Assembly: GCF_040115645.1 (NCBI RefSeq)
Contig: NC_089541.1
Location: 5,952,001-6,016,000, forward strand
Source: Euwallacea fornicatus
Taxonomy: Eukaryota > Arthropoda > Insecta > Coleoptera > Curculionidae
Direction of reading: 5' to 3'
DNA: 64,000 bases
Under the pieces are notes generated by a model. That model was not told the DNA's origin and searched no databases. It saw nothing but the letters and a program-made list of their open reading frames with translations. Below, piece by piece: positions 36,290-48,900 of this stretch. Position 1 is the stretch's first letter. Each line of letters starts with the position of its first letter. The position numbers and the translations under genes were made by a program.

Positions 36290-37335
36290 ATAAAGAAAAT
36301 TTCGGAAAATATTATACTTTTTCTCAACATAGTCTCCCTTCAGATTGACACAGTTTTCTCGGTGAGGTTCTGCATTCTATTTCTAGAAAGATGCTTCGAA
36401 TATTTCATAACAGATATCAACCTCGGATCACATCTTTTCATCATTGGCAAATTTCTTTTCACCGAGGCATTTTTTCAAGTTTAGAAATAGAAAATAATCT
36501 GAGGGGGCTAAATATGGCGAATAGGACGGGTGAGGAACAAGTTTGCAACCAAGTTAATTGATTTTGGCCATTGCGACGATGGAAGAAAAGATTAGTACAT
36601 TGTCTTGATGAAATAAGCCTTGTCTTATCGCCAAATACGATCGCTTTTTCTTAATTTCTTCACTCAAACGCTGCAATAAATTTGTATAATATTCTCCGCT
36701 TATTGTTTTCCTTTAGGGAGATAGTCAATAAAAATTATCCCACGTTTATCCCAAAACACTGATGCCATCACTTTTCCTGTAAATAAAACGGGTTTTGCCT
36801 TCTTTGGAACGGATTCTCCCTTTTGCTTCCATTGCTTTAACTGCTCTTTCGTCTCAGGTGTGAAATGATGGACCCATGTTTCATTCATGGTTATGAATCG
36901 ACGCAAAAACTTGATTTTATTGTTGCGAAACTTGACCAAACATTCCCTTGAAACGTCCTCACTGCGTTGTTTCTGTTCAATTGTGAGTAGTCACGGTATC
37001 CATCTTGGACACAGGTTTCGCATATCCAATTGTTGGATTAAAATACGATGTACGGTACTTTTTGAAATGCCTATCTTCCAGTACAGTTGTGTTTTCACCA
37101 CAATATTTGGAGTGGTCAGATCGGGAGTGTCATTGGGTCGACCACTGCGGAGTTCGGCCTGGCAGCTGGTACGACCGCGATTCAACTGTGCCACCCAACA
37201 TTTTATATTTTTTAATAAAGAACCAGATTGCCCCCAAAGTAAAATCTAATTCCGGTTTGAGGTTGGATGGGCTTTTGAATAAAAATATTGGATCACTTAT
37301 TGATAACCAAAACAAGCACAAATCTATGTAGCGCC
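36290..37335 (-). mobile_element. Mariner (DD34D) element, decayed copy A
   Basis: Read on the minus strand, the pieces follow the mariner transposase in order: the SGRPND box and GISKSTVHRIL helix-turn-helix (about 37.0-37.2 kb), FITMNETWVHHFTPETKEQ and GKVMASVFWDKRGIIFIDYL (36.70-36.94 kb), then QDNVLIFSSIVAMAKINQLG and YSPYLAPSDYFLF. The second and third catalytic Asp are present with 34 codons between them (DD34D). The first is replaced by Asn (MNETW in place of MDETW). Stops and frameshifts split the frame. A second copy on the opposite strand lies at 60.2 kb; comparing their outer ends suggests limits near 36290 and 37335. Clear terminal inverted repeats were not seen. Confidence 0.9.
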
Positions 37336-39198
37336 TTCAAGCTTTAGGCATAAGCTTTTCAAAGTTAGGTATTTGCAGTATAGGCAAATTATTGATAAAA
37401 AATCGTCAACTATATGTTAGTCCGGGTACTTCTGAAACTACCTTGTAGTGAATGTGCTGATAGGATCGTTTTGCCGATCAGAAGAAGGATTTATAAGCTT
37501 CACCTCAGTTCAGATTTGGCATGGACTTTTGAATTTGGCATTAAGAACCTGATACCAAAAAGTGTATTTGTTCAATTTATATTCCCGATCTGATGTGAAG
37601 TCGTCTCTGACCCTCCAACTGGGCTGCCGTCGAAGATAAACCAATATTATTCTTTTGACGTTGGCGCTCGTAGCAAAACCGTAGCATGGGGTCGACTTCC
37701 AATGAAATCAGTTACTAACGGCACGGGATCACGTCTTAATTTTTCAACAAATGTGAAATATGAAATGAAAAGTTATAAGTTTGCAGCCAAGTTTCGTTAT
37801 TTATTTCAGTGGGCTGAGAGTCCTCGGGATTGGCACAAAGAGCGAGCGAGAGAGAGAGGAGTGCAGATTTTTTTTTAATGTACAGAAATAGATATATAGC
37901 CATCTCCAGCTAATCCGGAGGTCTTCGAAGCCTTATTGATGCACAACACAACACCAAATCCATATTCAAGACATGCATTGGTTTCTCGAGCTCTAATACA
38001 GCGTCGACATTTGGAGCTAACACCGAAGCCAAAGTCAATGCCGAGTTTATAGATCCGGTTTAAAGATGATGTTGGAAAGTAATCAAAATGGTCGTATTAC
38101 CTTGGCGACGCTGATAAAACTCTGTTTTTGAATCGCAATAAAAATAATGTTTTTATCAATACTGGGAACAATTTATTCGGCAGTAAATAGACGTGATTAG
38201 CAGAAAACCTCACGTTACCAAGGAGGAGAGAATTTATCATTTAAAAATATTTTTCCGTCGACTTTGAGAGTTAACAGTTACTCCTGCAAAGAATCAGAAT
38301 TTAAAACTATTAAACACAACACCATCTAACATTTAATTAAAATCTCCAGAAATAGCAACTTTTCGCCATTCGACCAATCTCGTCACTCTCACTAATTCAA
38401 AAATCCCAACAGGGTGCGCCCCTAAATAATAAACCCCGTAAAAATCGTCGGGGCGATTAATTTCAGGTATATTGGAAGGCAGTTACTCCACAAATTTCCT
38501 GGATATCGACTCTTGAAATGGAAAAATCGCAAAAAGTATATTATACTTTGAACTTTGAACTAAAAGACGCCAAATGGCGCAAGGAGCCATTATTTAGTGC
38601 ATTCTGCAAAAACGCGAAGACTTAGCTATGAACATCCTAGTACCATTCGATGGGTATTTAAAAACTACATATCCTGGTAAGTCAAAAAATATGGCATTGC
38701 ATTTAAATTAATCCAGTTATAGCCACTTAAAGTCCTCATTTGAATAGTTTTAATTTTTGCACACCCTGTATAAGCTGGCAAGTTTTTCATGATTGGGATA
38801 AAAAGTATGATCCATTATTACACTACACTGTAAATTACGCTTACATAACTTAAATACTGTTTAAGTGGTTAAAACATGAAAATTAGGCCAAATTTTTACA
38901 AAATTTAAATTATTTCAAAAACCGTAAGTGCTAGGTATTGTAAACCTTATTAAAACACACATTTATTTTGATCGGAGAATCCAAAAATGCAACAATATAC
39001 AAGGGGTTCCATTTAAAAAAACACAACTTTGATACTTTTAGCACTTTTGGGACACCCTGTATAATATGAAAATAATTTTAAAAAGTAGCCATAATAGATC
39101 CCCATATAACCCAAAAGAAAAATTTTTAAAAAACCTCGTATTTTGGCCACAATATTCCGAGCCGTATAGCGTGAATAACCCTGTATATAGATCCGATA
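37336..39198. other. Non-coding DNA with several transposon-end strings
   Basis: No gene. GAGA-type low-complexity DNA lies at about 37842-37862. Strings CACACCCTGTATAA (about 38760), GACACCCTGTATAA (about 39051) and AACCCTGTATATA (about 39176) look like outer ends of nested or neighbouring Tc1/mariner-type elements, all in the same orientation. Confidence 0.45.
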
Positions 39199-39597
39199 TA
39201 TCGCAACGAGAGGATCCTGGACCAAGTTGTCTACGTTAAAGTTATAATATTTCCTTATGCCGACGACAATATACCCGTCGCATGGATTTTTATCCAGGGT
39301 AATGATCCTAAAGACACGAGCAAAGGGGTAAGAACATGGTTTGCCGACAATAGAGTTGAGATTTTGAAGTAACCTGCTTAATCTTCGTACCTCAACTCAA
39401 TTGACCGTTTATGGCCAGATGTTAATAAAGGAGTTTCTGCAGCAAAACCAACCAATAACGCAGATCTGTGGAAAATTGTTTAAGATACTTGGTATTCAAT
39501 TGCAGTTGGGAGGTGTCTACATTTAGTCGACTCGATACCGAGGAGAGGTTTGGCTGTTATTGCCGAAAAAGGGTACAATACAAAGTACTTATATTAG
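39199..39597 (+). pseudogene. Tc1-like transposase C-terminal remnant
   Basis: One plus-strand frame, with three internal stops, follows the last 130 residues of a Tc1 transposase: PYADDNIPVAWIFIQGNDPK, then VRTWFADNRVEIL, DRLWPDVNKGVS, NNADLWKIV and LVDSIPRRGLAVIAEKGYNT, ending at a TAG at 39595-39597. The usual QDNDPKH reads QGNDPKD, so the second catalytic Asp is Gly. The final NPIE reads NSID, so Glu has become Asp. The enzyme is dead. The frame itself is still collinear, without indels over about 130 codons. The N-terminal two thirds were not found upstream. Confidence 0.85.
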
Positions 39598-42500
39598 TGT
39601 ACTTAAATAAGTGTTTTTTTTTAAATGCTTTCCTTTTCTTTCTCTCTAACTTTCAAGAAAGACTGCTATTTTTTTGGGACATATTTTTGAGAGAAAAATG
39701 TATTTTTTTTAGAAGATTTTTTCCTATAAGTTATTTTGCTTCTCTTGCGTAATTAACAAAGTTCTAGGTTTCTTCGAAAAATCGATAAACTACTGAAATT
39801 TATCGAAAACTAAAGAATTTTCTCAAAAAGTACCTGCACGCTGCTATCATTTCGCACACGTAAATATGTGTGTGTGCGAAACCGTATTGCTGCCTGCATC
39901 CACATTCGTGATTTGGACGAAACACTCGCCATCTTACCAACCGTTCTTATCCCTTCTGCATTAATCCCCGTCTTAATCAAATCTACTCCACAAATTTTAA
40001 TTAGGAGGACTGTTTGAGGCCGTAAAACTTCGTAATACGAAAACTCCATCTACGGCATAAATTATGGACAAACCGGCCAAAAGTGACAATTAAAGATTCC
40101 GAATGGCCGAGGCGCCTCGTTCGTTCTCGTTACCATTTGAGAAATCATCGGCATAACTCAATAATTCTTTTTTATCCTTTTTTCAGCTTGCCCGGTTGCA
40201 GATTTTATGCCGAATGCAAATAAAGGAATAAATTTGTCATCACTCTGGACTCAAACGATGAGCGAACAATAAATCTGGACCGTTAAGCGAGGCAATAAAA
40301 AAATGTGCCTTTATCGAGAACTGTATTTCATTTTGCTTTTGAGACGAAAGAAGTAGGTTTGCTTATTGGGGTCTCGAGGGTATGCATAATAAGCCAGAAT
40401 CCGATTCTGCAGAAAAATCATATTATTGCCCTTTTTGTTTGTACGAAACACATTTAAGGGGGGAAATGCATACAGAACGGTTCTTTTGTAAGATTTTTTT
40501 TTGGAAATTACTGCGTTTTCCGAGTTGCAATTTTGTTGCAGTTATTGTGGATCATAATAGCTATAAAGTACTTTTTTAAGGTTAAATAATAATTAAGTCA
40601 CAATGGCGGTTTAAAATCTAAATGTTAAAGTTCTGCGATACAATGCGGAGGTCGTTAAAATCATCTGTAGTAAAAGTACCTAAAAAAATTCGTTAGTTTA
40701 TGGAAACGCGCTTTGTATGAACTTAAAAATTTACCATGAAAATTCCGAAAATTCCAAAACAGGCAACGCTTAAAAAAAGGCATATTTTTTTAGAAATTAT
40801 TGTCGATACTTTTTTTAGCTTTACAACAAACAGGAAATATTCGAGACGTTCATGCAAAGCCCAATGAGGTAGGAACATTCTTTCAAAATTTGAGCGAAAT
40901 CTATCGAGCAGTTTTCGGGTTATCGTGTTCCGCGGGCGAAATTTCGAATTTCGAAAAAAACGCGTGTAAATTTTTAAAGAAAGAAATGCCAAATATAAGC
41001 ATGCAAATTTCCATTGCCGTTCTGCGAATGGTCATCTAAACACCTTTTAAGGAGATCTTACCTTGACAAGTTCTCTTATATCGACAAAATGTTAATTCGC
41101 ACATCTCGTTGAAGAGGAAGTGGGTGGTTGTATTCTTCCGGCCCGAGCGTGTCCACTACAATCACGCTCCGGCCGACCTGACGCCATTGCACTTTTAACA
41201 GGGGATAATACAGAAGGAAACCCGAAATCAGACTTCCTAGAATATTCTAGAGATGTTTCTCTATTATTTAAAAGAAAAAAAAACTCAAAAACTTTTTTTT
41301 ATATGAATTTCCTCCCTTAACTTACTAACTCTTAAACATGTATTTAAGAAAATTTATTAACTGTTAACATACCGATAAAAAATAATGTTCGGCGAGTGTG
41401 TTGAGGTGTCGTTTGTCGGCCCAGAACGGAAAACATCCATAAAAGCCGATTCCTTCTTCTTATGTGCTTCGAATGGAGGTACGTGCATAAAAACAACTTA
41501 TAACATGGTTTCGCATAACGCATAATTCATGTTTTTTCTTCGATTTTGTCCGAAGAAGACAGCTCGGGTTTCCATTTTGCTTCCTCTAGATAATTAATAG
41601 AAAATTAAGAATATTATTTAGAGAACTCGCTAATTAACTACTTTTATAGCATCATTGGGGCTGTGCTCGAAATGAGTTATTGAAGCATTAACATTAGTAC
41701 CTAGTATAAATTGTAAATTAATGCGGCATAAAAGAAAAAAGAAAAAAATCAATTAAAAGGCATTCGATTTCCTCCAATTATCGCCTTTAAAGGACTTTAG
41801 GGCCTCTCTGCTACCGCTTTTATGCTCGAGATACCAATTTCCGATTTTATAGCTCGTAAAATCGGCTCTTAAACTTAACTGGCAGATATCAATTCGGTCG
41901 GTACTGATAAAAACGAACCAAAATGCGCGGTACTAAAGGATGGGTACTAACCATCCGTTTGCCTTTTTTTCACCAAATTAAGCGATTAAATGTTGACCGG
42001 GGGAGAAGCTCTTGTTGAAATTTTATGACAAATAAAAGGTTGATAAGAAAGCAATAAATCGGCAGCTATTTTCGATTTTATGTAGGTATTTGTTTACGTA
42101 CCAACATAGCTATTCGTATGTGTTTTGGCTATGAGTAGGTAATGGAATTGACCTCCATTCTGAACTACCTACAAGTGAATGAGAATGTCGAATCAAAATG
42201 ATAATTTTAGTTTTTATCTTAAGTGAATGTCTAAAGCAGCTATAACATATTCTAAGATTTTCTCAGGAACATTGCCATAACGAGTCATAAAGCACGATTG
42301 AACAGGGACACCACTTTCTCCGAGTAATCAGCTATTTCTCTCACGAATTTAATTAATATTTCTAAAACGGTAAGTACACTCCATAATTAATTTGTAATAT
42401 TTTTTACTTTCTTGATGGCATCTCCTTATTTCGCCATATGAATCAATGAGTGTCACGATCCTCCCACCATTTCACCATACCAAGGTTGACTAGGCAGGAC

Positions 42501-44630
42501 CAATTCCAATAAGAGTTTCAAAGATTTGAGGAAACAAATCGTTCCAAGACAATTAACGTGAAGTAAGGTAAATACGTTGAAAGGCATAGCATAATCATGC
42601 CCATTACGTAATATACAACAGTTTAGCTACCTGGTTCGACTACAACGAGACAGAAGCTTAACAATGAACAATATGTCCCTGTAGAAGGGCTAACATGAAT
42701 TTCTTTAAATATTTTCTTAAATGGGCTCCGTTCTTAATATCAGTTCACGTCCTGGTACCCGCTTTAGCTCCTTAACTTTTTGGTCCTGATTATTCTTTAG
42801 GTCGATTTTCTCATATGGTCGTGATCGATTCCACTTTCTGCGGTCCTGGGGAGTTCTTGCCAAGCTTACATTTCTCTTACATCTGTACCAACAAAACGCA
42901 CTCAAACCTAAATCGTTTCATCTTTAGAGTGATTTACCATCTCCATTCTCAATACCTGCATAAATCTAAGCAGAATTAACTGGTATATATCCGTTGGAGA
43001 TTTTTTCTTGCCATTGCCAGTCCATCCACGCATCGTGTGACATCTCTTTTTACACGCACGCATCGCATGTTGTACGACAATCAATATCCCCGTATCTCGC
43101 TTTCATTTTCATCGATGCGACATCGATCAAACGCGAGTAAAGACGTTGCAAAAGACGCTTCGAGTTCGAAATTTTTTTGCATAACATAGCATCGAAGAAG
43201 AAGGATGCCATAAAACCAAATCATTTTCTTCTTTATTGCAGAACCATTGTAGATGGAGAGCAATGGTGATGCGGTACTGCTCCGAAAGTCATCTAAGATA
43301 TGCTGGGAGCATCTCAAGAGTGACTGTCTTAATTATTCGAAGTACCTACACCAATAAAACCTGAATAAAAACAGGTCCAGAGCCGTACAATACGGCCGTA
43401 TAAAATTAAGTTGTGATACATATTTCTCGGCGATAGCAGCGAAACAAAACATACGGTACAAGGGGTATAAATCTGGCGAATCGGAGGCCAATCCCCGATT
43501 TGCATAGGACAAACATTAAGCTCTTAATTGAGCCTCGCGTGACTAGCTTTTATTAAGCTCCGGATTTGCGCCGGTTCAGTACGGGGTAATAAATTCCGAG
43601 AGGGATTGGTGCCTTTTGAGATATTGATTCGTTTACATAAAGTACCCCGTCGGTACCGTCTTCGGAATTTCAGCCAAAAGGAAATAAAAATCTTTTGGTG
43701 GATGCTTTCGTCACCAGTATCAAACCGAAGGTTCCATTACTGCGCCTGCTACAAGAATAAGTCTTCTCAGCCCTGATCTTTGTCTCCGCTTCTTTCATTA
43801 TATTCAAATGTCGGACCACCGGCTTTCTGACGTCACGCATTTATCAATGAACCTGAAAATAAATCGTTGTTTTACTTTAAAACAATTACTACCGCGGCTA
43901 CTGGGTATACCATTATCTTTTTCTCACAGGATGTCCTTTTGTCAATGAAGACCATTAATATTTTTAAGTGTATGCGTTCCTGGTCTCTGCGTATCTTCCC
44001 TGTAATGGAAGTTGCACTTAATGCACATTATGACTGAGAGATGTTTCGTGGAAAGTCGCTCTTATTCAAGCTTCCTGGAACTCAAGTTTATGTCATATTA
44101 TGGGATCAGATCGTTTGAGGAGGTATTCTTCGTGAGGCGTTTAAATTCCAGATATGAATGTTACCAAAATTGGCATAGTGTCGAGATATTCTGAATTTCC
44201 CATCGCTGTCCCTCCTATCTCACATTAAGGTTTCCACTTCAATTTGTATGACGTTTTCATAACGTTACCTTTGCATGTTGTTACACTTTATACCATTGAC
44301 TAGCTCTAAGTTTTCTATATTGACTTTGTGCCAACGGAGAATTAAGGCACCGCCTAGCTCTAAAACCAGTTCCGAACTGTCAGAAATATAATCGGGATGT
44401 CCCAATCAGTCTACTGAGCATGTTTCTGACTATTTCTCGCGGTCCGAAATTGGTTTTCTTCTTTATCGAAACAGAACCCTGTCCATTGCTGCATTTTCTA
44501 TGCGTCCAGTGACCAATTTCCTCACAAACCTCTTGAAAAACCGTGCGATATCTCGCTATTGGTTATCGATCGCTGTTTAAGAATCTGCTGGAAAGAAAAT
44601 AACTGAACTTTCTGAATGTGTTTTAACGTG
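39598..44630. other. Non-coding DNA
   Basis: No supportable gene. A weak zinc-finger-like string (YYCPFCLYETHL) occurs at about 40416-40450 but lacks correct finger spacing. Other ORFs here have no domain. Several AT-rich and GC-mixed stretches remain unexplained. Confidence 0.45.
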
Positions 44631-45915
44631 ATACTACTGTGATCGGAAAAGAAGGTGAATTTATTTATGAAGTGAAAAAATATTCAAATAACTTTCATCG
44701 CCTTCAAAGTACTCCTCGTTCGGTACAATACACTTGTACTAACGTTTTTCCTAATCTTAAAAAGAATTAGATGATCCTTTCTCCGGATATGACCTTCAAA
44801 ACTTTCTTCGATTCGGCTTTTATCTCCTCAGTCAAGTCGAAATGGCATATCCGGAGGGGTATTTTGAGCTTGTTGAACAGCCAGAAGTCCAACGGTGCTA
44901 AATCAGGCGAATACGGTGGTCGTGGAACGATATGGGTAGAATTTTTGGCAAAATGATTTCGAAGAATCAGTTCAGTTTGGAACGGTGCATTATCGTTGTG
45001 TAAAAACCAAGAATTGTCTGCCCATGACTTTGGCCTCTTGAGGCGAATAGCTTCACGCAAGCGAGGCATAAGGATCAAATAATATTTCTTGTTAACAGTT
45101 TTGCCTGGTGAAAGAAATTCATAATGCACAGCACCGCGATAAATGCAGGAAACTGTCAACATGACCTTGATTTGTGAGTGGTTTTTTCAGTGTTGATTCA
45201 TTTTTGCACGATATTCGCTTGACTGGTCGTCAGTTATTTCCGGGTCGTATGCATAGATCCAAGTCCCATCTCCCATAATGATGCGTTTTATGCGGTCTCG
45301 GTAGTCAAAAATAATCTTTGACAGATTTTAAGGCGACGCTTTTTTCCAAAAAATTTTGTATTTTTGGATCCCTTTCAGCTTTGACGTATTTCAGGCCAAA
45401 AACATTTTTTTCAATACTTGTGGTGGATCCAAGTGAAGTACCCGCAGCATAAACAAAGTCTCTAATTGTCAATCGACGATTTTAGAATACCAAATTTTTC
45501 ATTTGCTTGATGTGGCTTTGATGGTCGTCCAGGGGATTGCTGGTCTTGAACTCTTTCTCGGCCTTCTATGCAGTCTTTGACATCACTTGTAATGAATTTT
45601 TGGCGACATAGCCGTATTACAAAAGGCCTTCTGCAGCATTCTTAACGTTTTCATTGCAGAATATTAGTTCAGCGAACACAATTTAATGCAAATTCTTCGC
45701 TGGACAAAATTGAACTTAGTAAAAATCGAAAAACTCACTTTTGTATGCTTACAAAAACACGTGTAGCTCTGCAGCAATTGAATACGTTCACATGATAATT
45801 TACATAGATATCGCAGACAGTGCTACCAGCACACAAAACAGCAATTTCATGTTTTTATAGTTCCGGGGGAGTTTAAATGAAAAATTTACCTTATTTTTTT
45901 TTATCACTGTAGTAT
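44631..45915 (-). mobile_element. Mariner (DD34D) element, nearly full length, inactive
   Basis: The ends ATACTACTGTGATC..AAGGTGAATTTA (from 44631) and the complement of ATACTACAGTGAT..AAGGTAAATTTT (to 45915) form terminal inverted repeats of roughly 30 bp with mismatches. The total length of 1,285 bp is the usual mariner size. On the minus strand the transposase shows GDGTWIYAYDPEITDDQSSE (about 45.2 kb), then an open frame at 44767-45162 with YRGAVHYEFLSPGKTVNKKYY, KSWADNSWFLHNDNAP and YSPDLAPLDFWLF. All three catalytic Asp can be seen, the last two 34 codons apart. The N-terminal third is broken by stops and frameshifts. TA sits at both borders, as expected for mariner targets. Confidence 0.9.
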
Positions 45916-48900
45916 ATGAAAATTTAGCTTTCAGTATACTTTCGATGGAAGGGAACAAGGCGAACAATTAGGCGAAAAGTTACTGGTAAGAGACGGTTGA
46001 TTGATCCGATCCCCGGTTGGCAGGAGCCGCTACGGTAGCAGGACAGCAGTCTTGTTAATAGCAGCACACTATCTGAAGACCACTATCTCTGAAATCGATT
46101 TCGAGGTGGTCCCATCTCTCCGTCTGATGAGTACCTTCTGGGAAAATTTGCTGCTACTGAATTTTATACGCGACCCAATGGAACCTTGTGATACAAGTTA
46201 CCAACTCACTAACTAGAAAAAAATTAACAACGGGAAATGTAAAACAGTTCTTATACATACCTGATTACACGAGAAAACAAATTATTTATAGTCACCGACA
46301 GTGTTTTCTCATTATGATGGATCTCCCTGTGCAATTATTAACTTATTGTTTCAGTAGTTTTATCGCTCATTTATCAACATTAACCCTGAAATTTACTGCG
46401 GCAACAGGAGAAAATACTGCATTAAATGCTAATTAATCTAAATCAAACATCGACTCTAATATCGTAAAGCCATAATGACCAATCATAAAATCTAATTTAG
46501 CCCTAACGGCTTATATAGTTTAATTAAACTGACCATAGAGTAAAAATGGCTGTTTCACAGCAGATTTCTTACGCTATAAAAGTAGTCTAATTGTACAATC
46601 AAAGCCGCGGGTAGACCTTAATGAGCAACCTTAGGTCTCTTAATCTAACGCTCTAAGCCGAACAATCGCACTGAGGGCCAAATTTTTGTAGACCAACCCA
46701 GGACAGAAGCTACAGATTATCCAGGTAATGAAAGGTCATTACTGTTTCCCAAACAGACAGTTATTCAAAGTATGAAAACTGTTAATTGGGAACAAGTTAT
46801 GCCTAGAGAAAGATATCCATCTGCAGGCTGAATTAATCGCTCTCAAAGGCTACCGATTAAAGAGCAATGAGAGCCTGTTAAGCTGAACCAATATTTCGAA
46901 TTGCTTGTGCAGATCGGCATTAAAAAATAAGGTTGTTTTATAACTTGACATACTAAAAAAAACAGCGACAATCAATTATTGAGAGATTTAGTGGATCAGA
47001 AGTAATAAGACGTTAAAATGTATTTATTTTTGAAGGTTTCGCAACGGGACAGCAAGAAGCTCGAAGCAGAAGCTCAATCCGGACCTGCTTTCCTTGATCG
47101 AAAAATGTGGCCGCAGGAAATTAAGCGGCTACCGATGCAATTCTGATTTAAAATTAATTTCGATAGCGATCTAAAATTCTCCCAACAAATAACGCATCGC
47201 CTATTTTACGAAGCGACCGAACGGCCTTCTGGCCACCGCGCTTTACTTTGATTAAATATGCCTTCCAGATTGGATATTTCCTTTTCTAGAATCACTTTTT
47301 TAATGCGCGATAATGGGTCTGAACAACCAGTACTTTGCGAGTTTTCAGTAATCGTCTTAATGAAGAAATGAAGAAAAAAGGCAAAATGAAGAAAATACAG
47401 CAAACAGTAATCATTCTGCACCAGGGCATTTTTCAAAATACCTCCAACTCTTTCTTAATATTCATTTAATTATCAAATTGATTTGATACAAGACACGAGG
47501 TAAATGGAGATTCACAATTGGTTAAAAAAAAGTCGAACTTCTAAAAAAATTATTCGAAGTAGGTACCATTTTTGGGAAACATACTCTGGCTCTACTTTAG
47601 TAGTCTCATTATCTCATTTTCATTTGACTTTAAATAGTGGGGTGCCAAGGCCTGAAAATTAAAAATCTAAAAATGATTGGTTGATAAGAAAACTTATGTT
47701 CTGCAAGAACCACATATTGAGAAAAAAATTAGGAATATCGAAAATCGATATCTAAAATTGAACAGTCATAAACGTGTTGCAAAAATTCTAATCTTCATGT
47801 GTCTTTCATAGTCTGAAAGGTTATCTCACGGTCTTCGACGAGTAACCATAAAAATTAATGGACTGTAAAAATGGATTAATCATAAATATAATCGTTAAAA
47901 TGCATTAACGTGCAAAGAATATTCCCTATAAGATCACTCAAAAAATCTACAAAAAATAAAAAAACTAAATTTACTTCATTTTCTAGAAAGTGATAAAATT
48001 TCATCGGTATTTTGTTCCTCTATTAAGCTAAGGTTTCCTTTATACCTGTTAATGCGGAATAGATTTTATCTCGAGTTGAAAGCAAAAAAATGTATTCTAT
48101 TAGATGAAAACTTTATTTAGGTTTGACTTAAGGAAACATAATTGAACACTAGTTCAAAACCATTCAAATTTTACCCCATCGGTTACGACTTCTTGTAAAC
48201 TACAAATAAAATCGATTCAATGTTAAGAAGCTCAAAGAAAAACTTAATTTAACAAAAATAGAAAAAAATTAATACATCAGCGTCACCAAAAAGTGCGGAG
48301 ATTTTTATGATTTTGAAAATTTTTGAGATTGAGAAAAAAGAAATCACTTTTTTTTAGGTTCTATAGAAATCTAATCCATAGAATGTGCTTGAATTTGTGA
48401 CAACCACTATATTCAGCAATAATGTGAAACTCTAAGCTATCTATCTCAAATACGCCTTTTACTACAAAAACTCTCATCTTAGAGCTTTAATGAATTCCAC
48501 CTCGACACATGGTCCTCTACCGACTCAAACACTGTGACTCCAAAATCCCAAATTCAGACCCTTTAAACTGTTATGTATCGTCTAATCCACATCTCAGATG
48601 TACAAATTATATTCATACTCGTAATTTTAATAATTCCATAAGAAGCCAATACCCTGCTATACACCAGCCTGAGACCCAAATTAAAGTAATTGCGCCCTTC
48701 AGACGATTTATGGGTTTATAGAAGCCCATTTTCGGTTTAATGGCTTCTACCTGATGGTACTTTACATGCATTGATTAATGTGCTTGTGACGATAGCCTCT
48801 TATCTGCCTACATTCAATATTGGGCCCATTATCAGTGCGGTCTCTTACAAATTCTGCAATATTATTAATTTTCAATCGAAAAACATTTAATTCATATTCG

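Noticed and set aside
39250..39275. YADD motif (PYADDN), like the catalytic box of reverse transcriptases
   Set aside because: The frame around it follows a Tc1 transposase (NDPK, DNRVEIL, LVDSIPRR), and no other reverse transcriptase motif is present.
40382..40579. Possible extra zinc finger of the PRDM gene (YYCPFCLYETHLRGEMH) with a preceding CTGCAG
   Set aside because: Spacing between the Cys pair and the His residues does not fit C2H2. The splice phase would turn the required Gly into Glu, and the frame runs into low-complexity sequence.
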